Source: Leuctra nigra
Taxonomy: Eukaryota > Arthropoda > Insecta > Plecoptera > Leuctridae
Assembly: GCA_934045905.1 (NCBI GenBank)
Contig: OW203762.1
Span: 56,383,411-56,447,410 of the forward strand
Reading direction: 5' to 3'
DNA: 64,000 bases
Each line of letters opens with the position of its first letter. Positions within the stretch are counted from its first letter, which is position 1. Position numbers and translations under genes: made by a program. Below, piece after piece: positions 36,333-47,693 of the stretch. Below the pieces are notes generated by a model, which did no database searches, was not told the origin of the DNA, and worked only from the letters and a program-made list of their open reading frames with translations.

Positions 36333-36999
36333 TTAGTAAAAACCCTCGTCCTCATCCAATGGCTTGTCCGACCCGCCACTGAAAACATCCGCTAACATGT
36401 GTTTAGGAATCTCGGATCCTCGCACGTGAATCATGTAGCAAGCATTTTCCATCTTCTGCAGACTCTGTTTTAATGTGAACACCTTGCGTTTAATCTCTTT
36501 GTGGCCCATATTTCCAATCATGAGGAACCCATTGTAGATTTCTTTAACAAATGCACAGGTCTGGTAACAGCCCTCGATGTTGCCCGAGCCCAGGTTGTTG
36601 ATACATTTCCGCATTAACTCGCCAGTGAGATCGCCGATGCCGAGAATGTACTCGGATGGAGGCACTAGGGTTTTTACCGAGCGCTCGCGACTCACTTCAA
36701 CAGAATCCATGCCGGCTTTCTCCAAACTCTTGTGATCGTCAGTAGAATTTGTGTCAAATTCCTTAACAGTATAAATCATCAAGTCATCGAATACTTTCCA
36801 ATCTCGAAGGGATTTTTCTTTGAGGTAATAATGAAATGTTGCCGCCTCAATGAATTCTTGTAAGCCAGCGGTGTACGCTCGAATGTACTCGTATGGGTCT
36901 TGTCCCTCCAATTCAACAGCAATTTGCTTAAAGTTGCCCGTAATAAGTTGGTTCAAACGAGAACTAGCCTCTTGAAGAACTGCTTCTTTCTTACTCTCC
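36333..36999 (-). CDS. TSNAX: TRAX exon 3
   Basis: The acceptor is TTTTGGCAG on the minus strand. The exon starts in phase 2 (AG+G gives Arg) and reads ESKKEAVLQEASSRLNQL through DEDEGFY and TAA. It holds most of the translin fold and the catalytic acidic residues. Confidence 0.93.
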
Positions 37000-39900
37000 C
37001 TGCCAAAAGAAAATGAATTGCAACTTACTAATTGGAATAGCGAACTCTGCCCAGAAGTAGAACGAATTAAGGGGATTCTAGGGGGAGGGGGGGGGGTATA
37101 AGATTTTAATTTCAGGGCAAATATTGTACGAAGATGTCAGCTGAGATCGATATTTAGCGTAATCAACCCATTTTGGAAAGTCAAAAAAATATCCAGGATG
37201 ATCCAAACTGGTCAAAGACGATTCATAGAAAAAATCGGAACTAAATAACCGTTGAACATAGCGATCTGAAACTGGGCATGAATAATCATAATACAATACC
37301 TATGAAGTACTGAAGCCCTTTTTCGGTATTTTTAGAGATGTGAGCCGAGAATATTCTCATGAGAATATTCTCCGTGCTCGAGAATATTCTCAAAGAGATT
37401 ATTCTCCGAGAATATTAGAGAATATTCTTACCAGAGGTTTGAAAATTATTATTATATATAAAAAGTTCAAGTTTGAATGTTTTTGCACAATTTTATGGCC
37501 TTGGAAGGCTGTGCAATACATAGGCAGGGATAGCGAGCAGGAGCGAGCACGGATACGCGCAACTCCTCTGTCTATCGAAAATGTCCTTAAAAGCCAATAA
37601 TTCTTGAATTTCGTCGCAGACTGGTATGAAAATCTCAAAAAATTCCTAAAATATTGGTCCCAATATCCATGTTTTCAGTTGAAGTTTTAACGATCAAACG
37701 GTTCCTTGTTAATTTTCAAAAATCACAGATTTTTAGAACGAGATCACAGGATCTCGTTCTAAAAATAAACTTGAGACCACTCATTTGTTATGTGTGTGTA
37801 CACAATATCAGATCGATCTATTGAACATCAGTTTCATATGTGTTTGAAAGTAGGCTCGACGTTACCGTGATCAAACATTTTCGAGAATTTGACAGCAACA
37901 CACAAAATGTCGGTAAAATGTCAATAACTTTTGGATTTAAGCACAGATTAGTCTGAAAATTGTCAAAAATACAGATAATGTTGGTCCCAATGACCACGCA
38001 AAGTTTTAAGTTGATCGGTTGGTCAAACGGTTCTAGTTTAAATTTAAAAAATCAAAGGAAAGATGGTTTCAAATTTTAACCAATGGGAGGATTTGGCTGA
38101 AACTTTGTAAGATTGGAATTAATGTTGGTCGTAATGACTTGTCAAAATTTCAAATTGATCGAACCAACCAATCGAAAGATATTTTTTAAAAATTTGAACC
38201 AATCGGGGATTTCAAAATGTGGGTCTGCAACGCCCAGAAATGTTCCCTATATGTGTGCAAAATTTCAGCTCGATCGAAGAAAACTCTGACCTGTATAGCC
38301 TCAGTAACGATTCCCGACTGGTTCTCCATAACAATAGGTACTATGTTGCAAGATCCATAAAAGTACATACTTTTTGGAATTGAGCTAAAAGTTCGAGTTT
38401 CTATAAGCTTAGATGCATTTTTAAGAATATGCTCGAGAATATTCTCAAAAAGAATATGCTCGAGCATTTTACATCACTAGGTATTTTACAGTCTGTTTTT
38501 TTACTGTATGAACTCTCACCAGATGGAGCCACAGTCAGTTGTTCTGCTAGGCCGAGAAAGACTTCATTGCGCGCTCACCTTGCAATGTTGTCTTTCTCGG
38601 CCTAACAGAACAACTGAGGGTGTCTTGGTCTGTAGAGAGTTCAAACATAGGAAAAACGAACTGTAATTGCAATTTTTCTAAAATAAAGTTGGTATGCATG
38701 TACCGGAAATTTTGCCATTGGTGCCTGTGGCCAGGTTAGATATCAAGGGTGTCATTCCTGTACAACTTTAGTCTCTTAAAGGAGAACAAAATAAGTTTAG
38801 TGATATTTCAGTGTCAGAATGTTGTATGTGTTCATATAACATAGACATGCTTGTTGGTTATGAAAAAAAATCGTAACACACCTTGGCAGGCGTTCTTGCG
38901 CAACGCTACGAGAACGATGACGTCACTGGGGCGTCGCAAGTGTGGCTATGCATTGGTTATATGGGTGCCGCGTGAGTTCGTATGCATGCATGCAAGTCAG
39001 TCTACATTCATTCATGCACTAACTTAGGATGTACAATGCAATTTAAAGATCTAATAATAGTATCATACTATTTCATAATGCCAAAGTGTCTTGTTTATAG
39101 CTGTAATAGTAAGGAAAAGGCATGCCATCGCCGCGAACACCGATTCCCTAATAGAAAGAAAGCGCCGAAACGATTCACTGTTTTGAAAGCTAAATCCAAA
39201 GCTCATTCAAAGCTTCCTTCGTCTCAAAGTATTAGCGTTATACAAACTGATTGATCTTATGATATAAATGATTAAATTATCACGTTCATATAGATGGGTT
39301 TATAGATACGCATTCTATTACCATCTTACCTCGTCAATTGTCTCACTTTCCCGACGACACAAACATTCACTCAAACACTCAAAATCACTCGACATTGGTT
39401 GCGTTATTTTAGTTTCATTATTCCATCTTCAGAATGTTTTACGAGTTAAACTATAAAAATGCTTGGAGGTAATAAATTTAGATGAGATCATTATACACTT
39501 GAGAAACTTGCATGCGTAGCTCTCAGGAATTTGACGCCTCACCCAAGCAATGCACCCAAGAGGCCCTGATATGTTTATGAGTTGTAAGCGTAAGTTTTTT
39601 CGTCACATGAAAATCAGTCGAGTTCCTGCAGTCACTGAGTCAGGATGTGAAGAAAGTGTAATTCAAATATATAATATTAGTATAAACCGATTTAATAATG
39701 ACTCAGTGTTCGTTTTAGGGTTTTAATAATACAGAAAAGTAAGTGCCTCGGGTATCATACCGCAACCCAAATAAAAATAGATCACCTCAACCATCGGAAA
39801 GTGAACGCAAGATTTGGATGTTTAGTTTAGACTGAACCCAGAAGAAGAAGCATCAGATAGTGAGGACTCCAAACCGACAGTGAAAATGACAGTGACAGTG

Positions 39901-42900
39901 ATAGCTACTAAACATTTATTTTATTTTGTATTTTGGTGCTGTTTGTCCACCCTGTTTAGATTGTGCCGTGAATGTGGGGCACTCGTTGTAAAAACTAAGA
40001 GGTGGAGTCGAGGGGGCTATGCTAGGGGTGACGACCACGTGTCAAGCAGGTCATAAATTACACTGGCAATCTCAGACTATGAAGGGCAATCAACCCAAAG
40101 GCAATTGTTTTTCACGCACTACTTTTGATCAACAAATTAAAATGTATTTTCAAAACGAACTTGAAAATGTGTGGATGGAACAGAAACAGTTAAGTACAGT
40201 ATACCTACTTACAAAATAATTAAAATAATAAAAATGGGTTTTAGTGACACAATCAAATTGCCGTCTAACCGTACCAATGTTTCACTTTCCTGAGAACACA
40301 AACATTCAAAATCACTCGGCATTAGTTTGCACATTCCACGTTTACACCATAAATTATTATATCTTTTCGTCCCGAATATAATCTGAACAGTGATATCGTT
40401 CTCGTCCACTAAAGCAACACTGTCTAGAACAGTCTATGCATATTCTGGTTCAAACTGATGCGGTAATATAGTTGTCTCTACTCATTATCCTATTGTATAG
40501 TGAACGATTCACAGCAAGAATAATGCAGTTAGCGTATTAGAAATTAGTTCACAAAATAAATGCACAATATGAGACACAGAAGTGTTTCTACGTCTCGTGT
40601 TGGACACGAACTGCATGCGTGTTGCGTAAAGAACAGATGAGTGTCACACTTGATTTTGTTTATAGCCATGTGCTCGGCCGCGCTGTGACTCATGACTCAG
40701 AACACATGGCCGCGCACCACGTACGTCACGCATGAGATGAATATTCGTTGCGCGCTACATAAAATAAATCATAAAAAAATCAGGGATTTTTTTAAAAATA
40801 TGCGGTTTTCACTAAAATTTATAGAAATAAATATTACATTGCATACTTCTCGTATTTAACGTATTTTGTTCTCCTTTAAGTTAGCTATCTTATCGTAAAT
40901 TTTGTTTACTCCAATTTTAACGTCCATAACAACGGTTGCTACTGTCTTAAATTTTAAGATAAGAGAGTGAAAATGCGTACAGGAATCACCCCCCAAGTTA
41001 TTAACAAAAAGAATATCAGTGCCCTCTTCGCATTTTCATAACGAAGGCAACGGCTCCCACTTCCAAGTCTGTAGAGTTAAAATTGCGGTCTGTGCGATTT
41101 TTTTAATGAAACAGCAATATTTCGTCAAAAAAATTTCGGGACCAAAATATTGGAGGATGTGCAATAGTTTGGCCAATTTCGTGTTTTATAAGTTTAGTCA
41201 CGCGGTACGACTTGAATACCCTTAAAAGGCCTGCGTAAGGTAACAGAATCAATTCAATAAATTAGCCTATTGATTCTTCAGAGAAATTTTTTGAGTTTTG
41301 TCTTCATCCTGACAGAATTTTAAAAAATCAGATACTATTAGATACCATTTCAAGCTTATTGGACTAACGCACAGTTTTTCAACGCTCTGCTAACTACTCC
41401 AGTGTGTGCAGTAGGTAGGTACCTACTCCAGTGTGTCAGTGGCAGTGTATTAGTTACCTACCTAAATTTAGTCTAGCTAGAAGTTTAAGAAGGTTGCTAA
41501 TATCTGATTTGTTAAAATGCTGTAAAGTGAAGACAAATCTAAAAAAGCATTTTGTAGAACCGTTTGCATCCCGATACCTTACTGATTCCTCTTAAGAACA
41601 TAAAATATTGAAAATAATTACGTTTATTAGATACCATTTAACAAGAGTATACCTATAAATGAGTTAAGGTGTCAAAAATAATTGCATGTTCGTAGTAGGT
41701 ACCTAATATCTAATTTACAGCTGAATTATAAATTATGATCACTGCAAGAAAGGAAATATATTCTAAATAGGTGCCTACCTGTCCAATGTGTGAAGTAAAA
41801 AGATGATCCTCTTGCTTTCAATTGTGATGTCTCGGCTAATCTTATTGATTCGTTCATATCTGTCGTGTTTTGAATCCAACGCTGCTGCATATTCCATGAA
41901 AGCTTTGATCACAGGTGAGTTTGAGTCAATTGTTTCAAGAACTTCCTGACCCTTGCCTCCCACAATGGGCTTTTGCTTTGTGCCACTCGAATGTTTACGA
42001 TCACCATAGTTCCTCTGACCTCCATGACCTTTAAAGCAAAAATCAGTCTCGATTCATACAAAGGCGATGAGATGAGATAGGGAGCATCCATAAATTATGT
42101 ACATAATTTTGGGGAAGGGGGGCAGAGGTGTGGTGTGACAACACTTACTAGAGACTAAAATTTCTTAAATATTTGTCCCAAAAAAAATCCCTCTGAGATG
42201 TCACTCTGACAGAACTGTAAAGATAAAAAAACTGTTTCACACAATATGTGCAATTTTGTGTGCAATTTTCCAAACTTTTAGAAAGAAGTTATTGATATTT
42301 GAATTAAGACGTTTAAAAACAGTTTAGCGTTATAAAACTTAAATGTAACAGTAACATTACCTACTGCAATCAGAAATAAAGATTTGTGGTCACCAATTTT
42401 GGTAGCACAATTTCAGAAATCCATATTTACAATGGAAACATCGTTTGCGCATAGTCCACAAGGAAAATGTGGTCAGAGCAAACAACATAAATTTACCTAA
42501 TTCCCACTAGTAACTCCAAATCAATTCTTCACTAATGTCAAATTATACACTTTTAGTAATCAAAATTCAACGATTTTGAGCGGAGCAGAGACATGGGAGG
42601 AGGGGAGTTGAGAAAGACCCGAAAAGTTGTGACATTTTAATACTAGACGTCCCCTTAGGGTGCAAATTCTCAAACATTGTAGCTGCATAATCACCATTGA
42701 AACACACAATGGTAATACAATGGTCCGTGATACCTAGGTACTGTAATACCTATAGTAACATGAAAACAACTGATTATATCTTGGCCGCGTCTGCTGCCAT
42801 GGGGCACCCCGTGATATCTTCGTTGATAGGAAGTAGGTAGGTAGGTATGAGATCATTTGTAATTATTCTGAGTTACCATAGATGTTATACTCTAATAACT

Positions 42901-43045
42901 TAGCTTGCATCCCTTACCACCCTGTAACTCTTAACCTAAAAAAATAATATCGTGCTTGTTGTTTCAATATCTTTGTAAAAACGTCAATGGTAATAATAAC
43001 TAATAATAGAATGCAAATCAGCCAACCTTTTCCTTGATACGACAT
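36333..43045 (-). CDS. TSNAX: Translin-associated factor X (TRAX), C3PO endoribonuclease subunit
   Basis: On the minus strand, exons 43045-43027, 42028-41779 and 36999-36333 splice in phase (1, then 2) to 311 residues; human TRAX has 290. Family landmarks in order: a Gly-rich basic N-terminus (MSYQGKGHGGQRNYGDRKH), the helix ALDSKHDRYERINKISRDIT, ESKRIIFLLHTLD, TAGLQEFIEA, YILGIGDLTGELMRKCINN, and NACYMIHVRGSEIPKHMLAD. The two Glu of LQEFIEA and the Asp/Glu of DLTGE correspond to the acidic residues that make TRAX the catalytic subunit of the translin-TRAX C3PO complex, which removes RISC passenger strands and processes tRNA 5' leaders. All are intact, so catalytic activity is expected. Intron 2 (4.8 kb) is largely transposon debris. 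Confidence 0.94.
37080..37098 (+). repeat. Interrupted poly-G tract in TRAX intron 2
   Basis: GGGGGAGGGGGGGGGG-type run at the start of intron 2. Length may be unreliable. Confidence 0.6.
37334..38478. mobile_element. Degraded element with GAGAATATTCTC clusters at both ends
   Basis: Multiple GAGAATATTCTC palindromes occur at 37347-37432, and GCTCGAGAATATTCTC at 38430-38470. The outermost bases look like degenerate inverted repeats (AGATGTGAGC against ACATCACT). The interior contains several TTGATCGGTTGGTCAAACGG-like words. No ORF. Confidence 0.45.
38508..38642. mobile_element. Hairpin MITE in TRAX intron 2
   Basis: The inverted arms of about 55 bp read GAACTCTC...GGCCGAGAAAGAC and GTCTTTCTCGGCC...GAGAGTTC, around a short loop. 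Confidence 0.7.
39078..39254 (+). pseudogene. Possible THAP-type zinc-finger remnant
   Basis: The short frame reads MPKCLVYSCNSKEKACHRREHRFPNR. It recalls the start of THAP domains (Met-Pro, C-x4-C, then HRFP), but the later Trp and C-x2-H are absent. A downstream frame at 40019-40219 reads TTTCQAGHKLHWQSQ.., a motif I associate with transposon-derived THAP proteins. Together they suggest a decayed transposase gene in TRAX intron 2. Weak. Confidence 0.3.
39255..41778. other. Remainder of TRAX intron 2
   Basis: Apart from the weak frame at 40019-40219 mentioned with the THAP-like remnant, I see only AT-rich sequence and scattered TACCTAC words, with no recognisable gene or clean element. Confidence 0.5.
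41779..42028 (-). CDS. TSNAX: TRAX exon 2
   Basis: The exon enters in phase 1 after a TTTAAAG acceptor and leaves in phase 2 before GTAGGC. It encodes HGGQRNYGDRKHSSGTK through IIFLLHTLD, including the conserved DSKHDRYERINKISRDIT helix. Confidence 0.92.
42029..43026 (-). other. TRAX intron 1
   Basis: This is AT-rich intron with no recognisable element. The short frames here look random. Confidence 0.6.
43027..43045 (-). CDS. TSNAX: TRAX exon 1 (coding part)
   Basis: ATG at 43045 begins MSYQGK, and the donor G|GTTGGC follows in phase 1. It joins exon 2 to give MSYQGKGHGGQRNYG, which fits the basic Gly-rich TRAX start. The short exon makes this the least certain of the three. Confidence 0.75.
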
Positions 43046-44056
43046 TATCAAAATCTACTAAAGTTCTATTCAATATTGTTCAAACATTCGATTGATTTTA
43101 TTCAGAGTGCCACCCTTTACTTCAAAAACCAAGACAACTGACAAAGAAGTTGGTTGACAGCAGTTTTGTTGACAGTGACAATCACCGCCTTCTTAATTTT
43201 GCACGAACCAAGCACGAACGGAACGAAACTGAACGACTCATTTGTCGGAACCGGAAGTTAAACCTACAAACAATGAAAAATTATTTTATCTATTGAATTG
43301 AAAATTGCTTGAAGTGTATGCAGTTTTATTGCATAACAGATTTATTAATAATATGATTCTTGTATACTGTTTGTGGTTTCTTTCTGTAAATATGAGCACA
43401 CTTCAACATTTTGTAGTTGTTGTGAGTGTTCTTATGTTGGTATTTGCAAAGTTGTCAACTGACAACTTGTCGCTTCTTGCTTGCACTCGCGCCGCTCGCG
43501 CCATCTTCTCGCTCTAGTGGTTTGTTTGTGATTGTTTGAATTTCTAACGGCAAGGAATGAATAACAAACAGTTGATTAAGATTAAATTAAACGTTAAATA
43601 GGCATCATATAAGTAAGTCCTTAATCCAAAATTGTAATAGAATATTAATTAAGTTTACCACAAACAATGCATGTAGGTATTCGACAGAACTTGTACCTAC
43701 TAGGCTATCACTACCAAAGGGCCATGTTTCTCTCTACCCTAGCCTCCTACCTTGCTTTGCTTTGTCTACTACACAGTATACTTACCTAGAGGCCTAGAGT
43801 GTTTGCCTACGTACCTACCCTTGTAAAATATTGGGTAGGTAAGGTAATTAACTCATTTTGAAGCCGAATGTACCTACCTAGTACTACCTACCTATGGTCC
43901 GTTTCACTCAGTGTGCAGTGAGCCCACATCAAGTGAATGAGACGACAAGGAGCGCTATCTATTCTATGCATACAATTTTGTATGCTAACTGCAAAGTTTA
44001 CTTATTTTATTTTATTTATTAAATTGATTCTAAGCCACACTCTCTTTGTCTGGGAC
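43046..44056. other. Divergent intergenic region between TRAX and the sororin-like gene
   Basis: The TRAX promoter should lie just above 43045; 43180-43260 is locally richer in CGAACG words. A small frame at 43305-43517 has no homology that I recognise. No clear TATA box. Confidence 0.4.
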
Positions 44057-45737
44057 TTAAGGTGGCGCGATCACTCGAGGCATAGTCTCAGATCTTCATA
44101 ATTGTTTGCACGTACTTATTGATAATCATGCCATACACAATCCCTGAAAAAATAAAACATTTCTCGTGTCTAGTTTCTGAGATAATTTGAGTTTTCTCCC
44201 CAATGTTATCTTATGGCAGCCTAGTAAAATCGTGTCATTTTTAAGCTAAAATGATGTTCTAATTTTTTGTACCTACTACCTAGGTACCGCTAGATTTTAA
44301 CAAAAAAACTTTTTTCTGGTTGACATACGGATATGTATACTATCAGGAAAAAAATTGAAAACAATGTCAAGGTGTGCTATTTTAAAAGTTATTAACCAAA
44401 TTTGAAATGAAAGTTTTTTTAAAAAGTAATTTCAAAAATAAATAAGAACGCAACTATTTTCACCGTGTGGTGAGAATAGCGTCAAGTGCTATTATCACCG
44501 TGTGGTGGAAATAGCGTCTGGTGCTATTATCACCGTGTGGTTAAAATATCCAACTGCTATTTTCAAAGTATTTACCATCTAGAATCTTATGGCATTATTA
44601 TAATCAGATCAAATATTACACACGCAAAAAGTAAGCACTGTATCACAGATTGTTATAAACACACTAAATACAAAATACAATACAAATACATCAGTTAAAT
44701 CACAGACTTATATCTCATTTTATAGATTGTCCTAAATATTTTTGTAATAAAATGTAAATCAATCACAGATTGTTTGAATCTCAGGCATTTGAACGACAAA
44801 AAGTACACACATAGTTTGACAAGTCACCAGTTAAGCAAACACTGTGAAACCATCGATCACAATTGTCATCACAATCTACCCAATTAGTTTGCCTTGCATT
44901 TGTGACTTCAAGGGCTGTTTCCTCAATACGTAACAAATCTCACTGTTTATGGTAACTTTCTTTTTAGAGGTAATGTCATTCTTTTTATAGCTATTGTCAC
45001 ACTTTTCAACATTTTTTAATATGTTTTTTAGTTTGACTTTTTTTTTCAATAATCATGAAAGACCTTTTTAAAGACTTCAATTCTACTTCAATAAACATGT
45101 GACAAGCGCCATATTGTGTCTGTCCAATCAAGAGGGAGGGATAGGATCCAACCGCTTGACTTGACAAGTTAACAAATCAAGATGGACGACCTGATGGCCC
45201 GTGACAATTATTGCGTGTGTAATATTTGATCTGATTATAATAATGCCATAAGATTCTAGATGGTAAATACTTATAGCAGTTGGATATTTAACCACACGGT
45301 GATAATAGCACCTGACGCTATTTCCACCACACGGTGATAATAGCACTTGACGCTATTCATGCTTTGCACGTGCGTCTTTTGTTTTACATCAACAATGTAA
45401 AAAAGTATATTTTCGGCCATATTGGTGATAGCTGTCCATTCGATTTAAACTAATTATTATCGGTTATAGTCAAAGATAGTTTGTAAATAAGTGGTTTTAT
45501 ACCTATAAGAACTTCTTCTGCAGCTTACAATTACACAGGTAAACCATAAATAATATCAAAAAGTACTGAACAACAGATTGACAGCCGTTCTGACCTGTCA
45601 TGTATGTATCCCCAAAATGGCCGCGCAACAATGAGATGACGTCACGTGCAAAGCATGAATTCTCACCACACGGTGAAAATAGCCACTCCGAATAAATAAA
45701 TATGTGCTACCTATATCGAGTGATCGCGCCACTTTAA
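44057..45737. mobile_element. 1.7-kb foldback element with CACCGTGTGG modules
   Basis: The outer 21-bp inverted ends are TTAAGGTGGCGCGATCACTCG (44057) and its near-exact complement ending at 45737. Long inner inverted arms (about 44454-44638 and 45206-45357) carry repeated modules with the core TCACCGTGTGGTGA. A further module pair lies at about 45657-45690. No transposase ORF. It ends 81 bp before the sororin-like ATG. Confidence 0.75.
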
Positions 45738-45818
45738 CTCATTTCTTGTGCCACCTACGACGTATTGTAGTTGTACCTACTAAGTACTTCATAATAACAA
45801 TGTGTCTCTATCACCAGG

Positions 45819-47693
45819 ATGGGGCGCGCAATAAGATCTGCCGCAATTAATGTCAGTAGAACTTCAAAATCTTCTGTAACCAAGAGAATTCATCAGACTT
45901 TCCTGAAGTCTAACACCAAGAAAGATCGAACTCAGGCAAGAAGACCTGATGGGAAACACAAAAGTCTCCGTTCTGCTTTAAGCGATAAAACTAACGAAGG
46001 ATGCAAGTTGCCGTCGAGTATGAGTACAACTATGACCCTCAGAAAGGCAGCAAATAAATCATATGCAGAATCATCTTCGTCTTCGTTCGAAAACACTTTT
46101 AACAATGGGGCCATTCACTCCCCGAGGTCGAATGCATTAGGTACTTCAAAATTTTCTAGGCAAAACATCAGTGTTGAGAAAGTGAGCTCTAAAAACTCCA
46201 TGTTGGAAAGTATCAATGAGGTGATTACATCTTCACCGCAATTCAAGGATGAAGTTTCCCACATTAAAAAACCCTGTGTCTATACAAACAGTGAATTATG
46301 TGATTTGAAACAAGTTACAAATATGTTGCCAGATGAAAAAATGAAATTGTATGAATTTGAAGTTGATATCAACGAACCAAAACAAGTGAAGAAGAAGCGT
46401 AAACACAGGAAAAGGAAAGTTGCGGTGGCAGATTTCTCTGATAACGAGAGTTCATCTGTTGGCTCCGTAGCACTGAAACTCTCTGGACTATCCACCAAAG
46501 CTTCGCCTCTGGAGAATGACGCCGGTCATGGTCCTGGCAAGAAACGTCGTTTGCATTTCTTGAAGGCGTTTCACAACAAGGAAAACGAGATAATTTCTAC
46601 AACTGAAGATTCCACTCCAATGCAGAGCCCAACGGTGGTTGTTTTGGTATCTGACAAAGAGCCGCTGCCTGTTATTACTCCTTCTCTCTCTGCATCAACA
46701 CCGCCCTATTTGAAATGTGCCTCCAACAAGAAGACGACACCAACGGAACAGCCAAACATGTTGACAAGTAGATTGAGCAAAGACCAAGAAAATGTCACGA
46801 CATTGACAGCATCTTCGCCTGATCATTCGGACCAAGAGAATGTCATGACAGCATCTGCACCCGATCACTCGCCCATTGCTCCGACCGACACCCGCTGCAT
46901 CTTCAGCCCGTCACAAAAGGCGTGCAGCACACCCTGCAGCTTCCATTCGAACTCCAGTGGGTCATTTCAGACGGATTTGTGTAAATCCCTGGAATCTCAG
47001 GACAACGTAGTTGTACAACCTTTTAAGAGAGACAATATAACTCTTCGTCGTAAGGCTTTAAGTAACATAATGCCTGAAAATATCAGCCTGTCTGCTAATT
47101 GCAGTCCCATATCTGTGCCACGTAAAGACTGCACCTCATATCGCTTTAACAATGTCACTCAACGTCGCAAGATTCTTTGCAGTACTGCAATAGAAGACAG
47201 CGATAGTGAGACTCTGCCGAGGATGAACTCTTCGGCACATTCACTGCAAGACTATGTGACTCGTCGCCGCAACGTCCATCACCGTTCCGACGGCCACCAG
47301 CCTCAATCATCCGCATACCTGGACCAAGTGTTAACCGTCGATAACTGTTTCGGCTTCGATGGTTCTGAATCAGAAGATGACGCTCCAATTCAGTCTTCTG
47401 TGAAGCCTAAGCGTTGGACACCTGGCAAGGCTTCTCGTCCTGTACGCTTGTCTTTTCGTAAGAGGAAAGCAGCGACTCCGAACTTATCCAAATCTTCTAT
47501 GCCTCCTGCTTCCACAAGTGATGAATCCACTTCAGATACCATCATCCCCACTCCTGTAAGTAATTCCACTTTACCATGTACTTCCGATAGCATTGTCGCA
47601 GCAAATGGCAGCCCCTCTTTACTCTTCGCGGATCAAAACAATCTCTCGCCTGTGCTGTTCGTTGACAACTCCGAGGATTCATATTTTCAACAG
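45819..47693 (+). CDS. Sororin/Dalmatian-like exon 1 (coding)
   Basis: The 625-codon exon runs from MGRAIRSAAINVSRTSK to SEDSYFQQ and is followed by donor GTTTGT. It contains three degenerate N[IV]T.RRK repeats (about 406, 445 and 479) and a duplicated DQENV..DHS segment (about 322-351). The basic cluster KKKRKHRKRK (191-200) may be a nuclear localisation signal. Confidence 0.87.
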
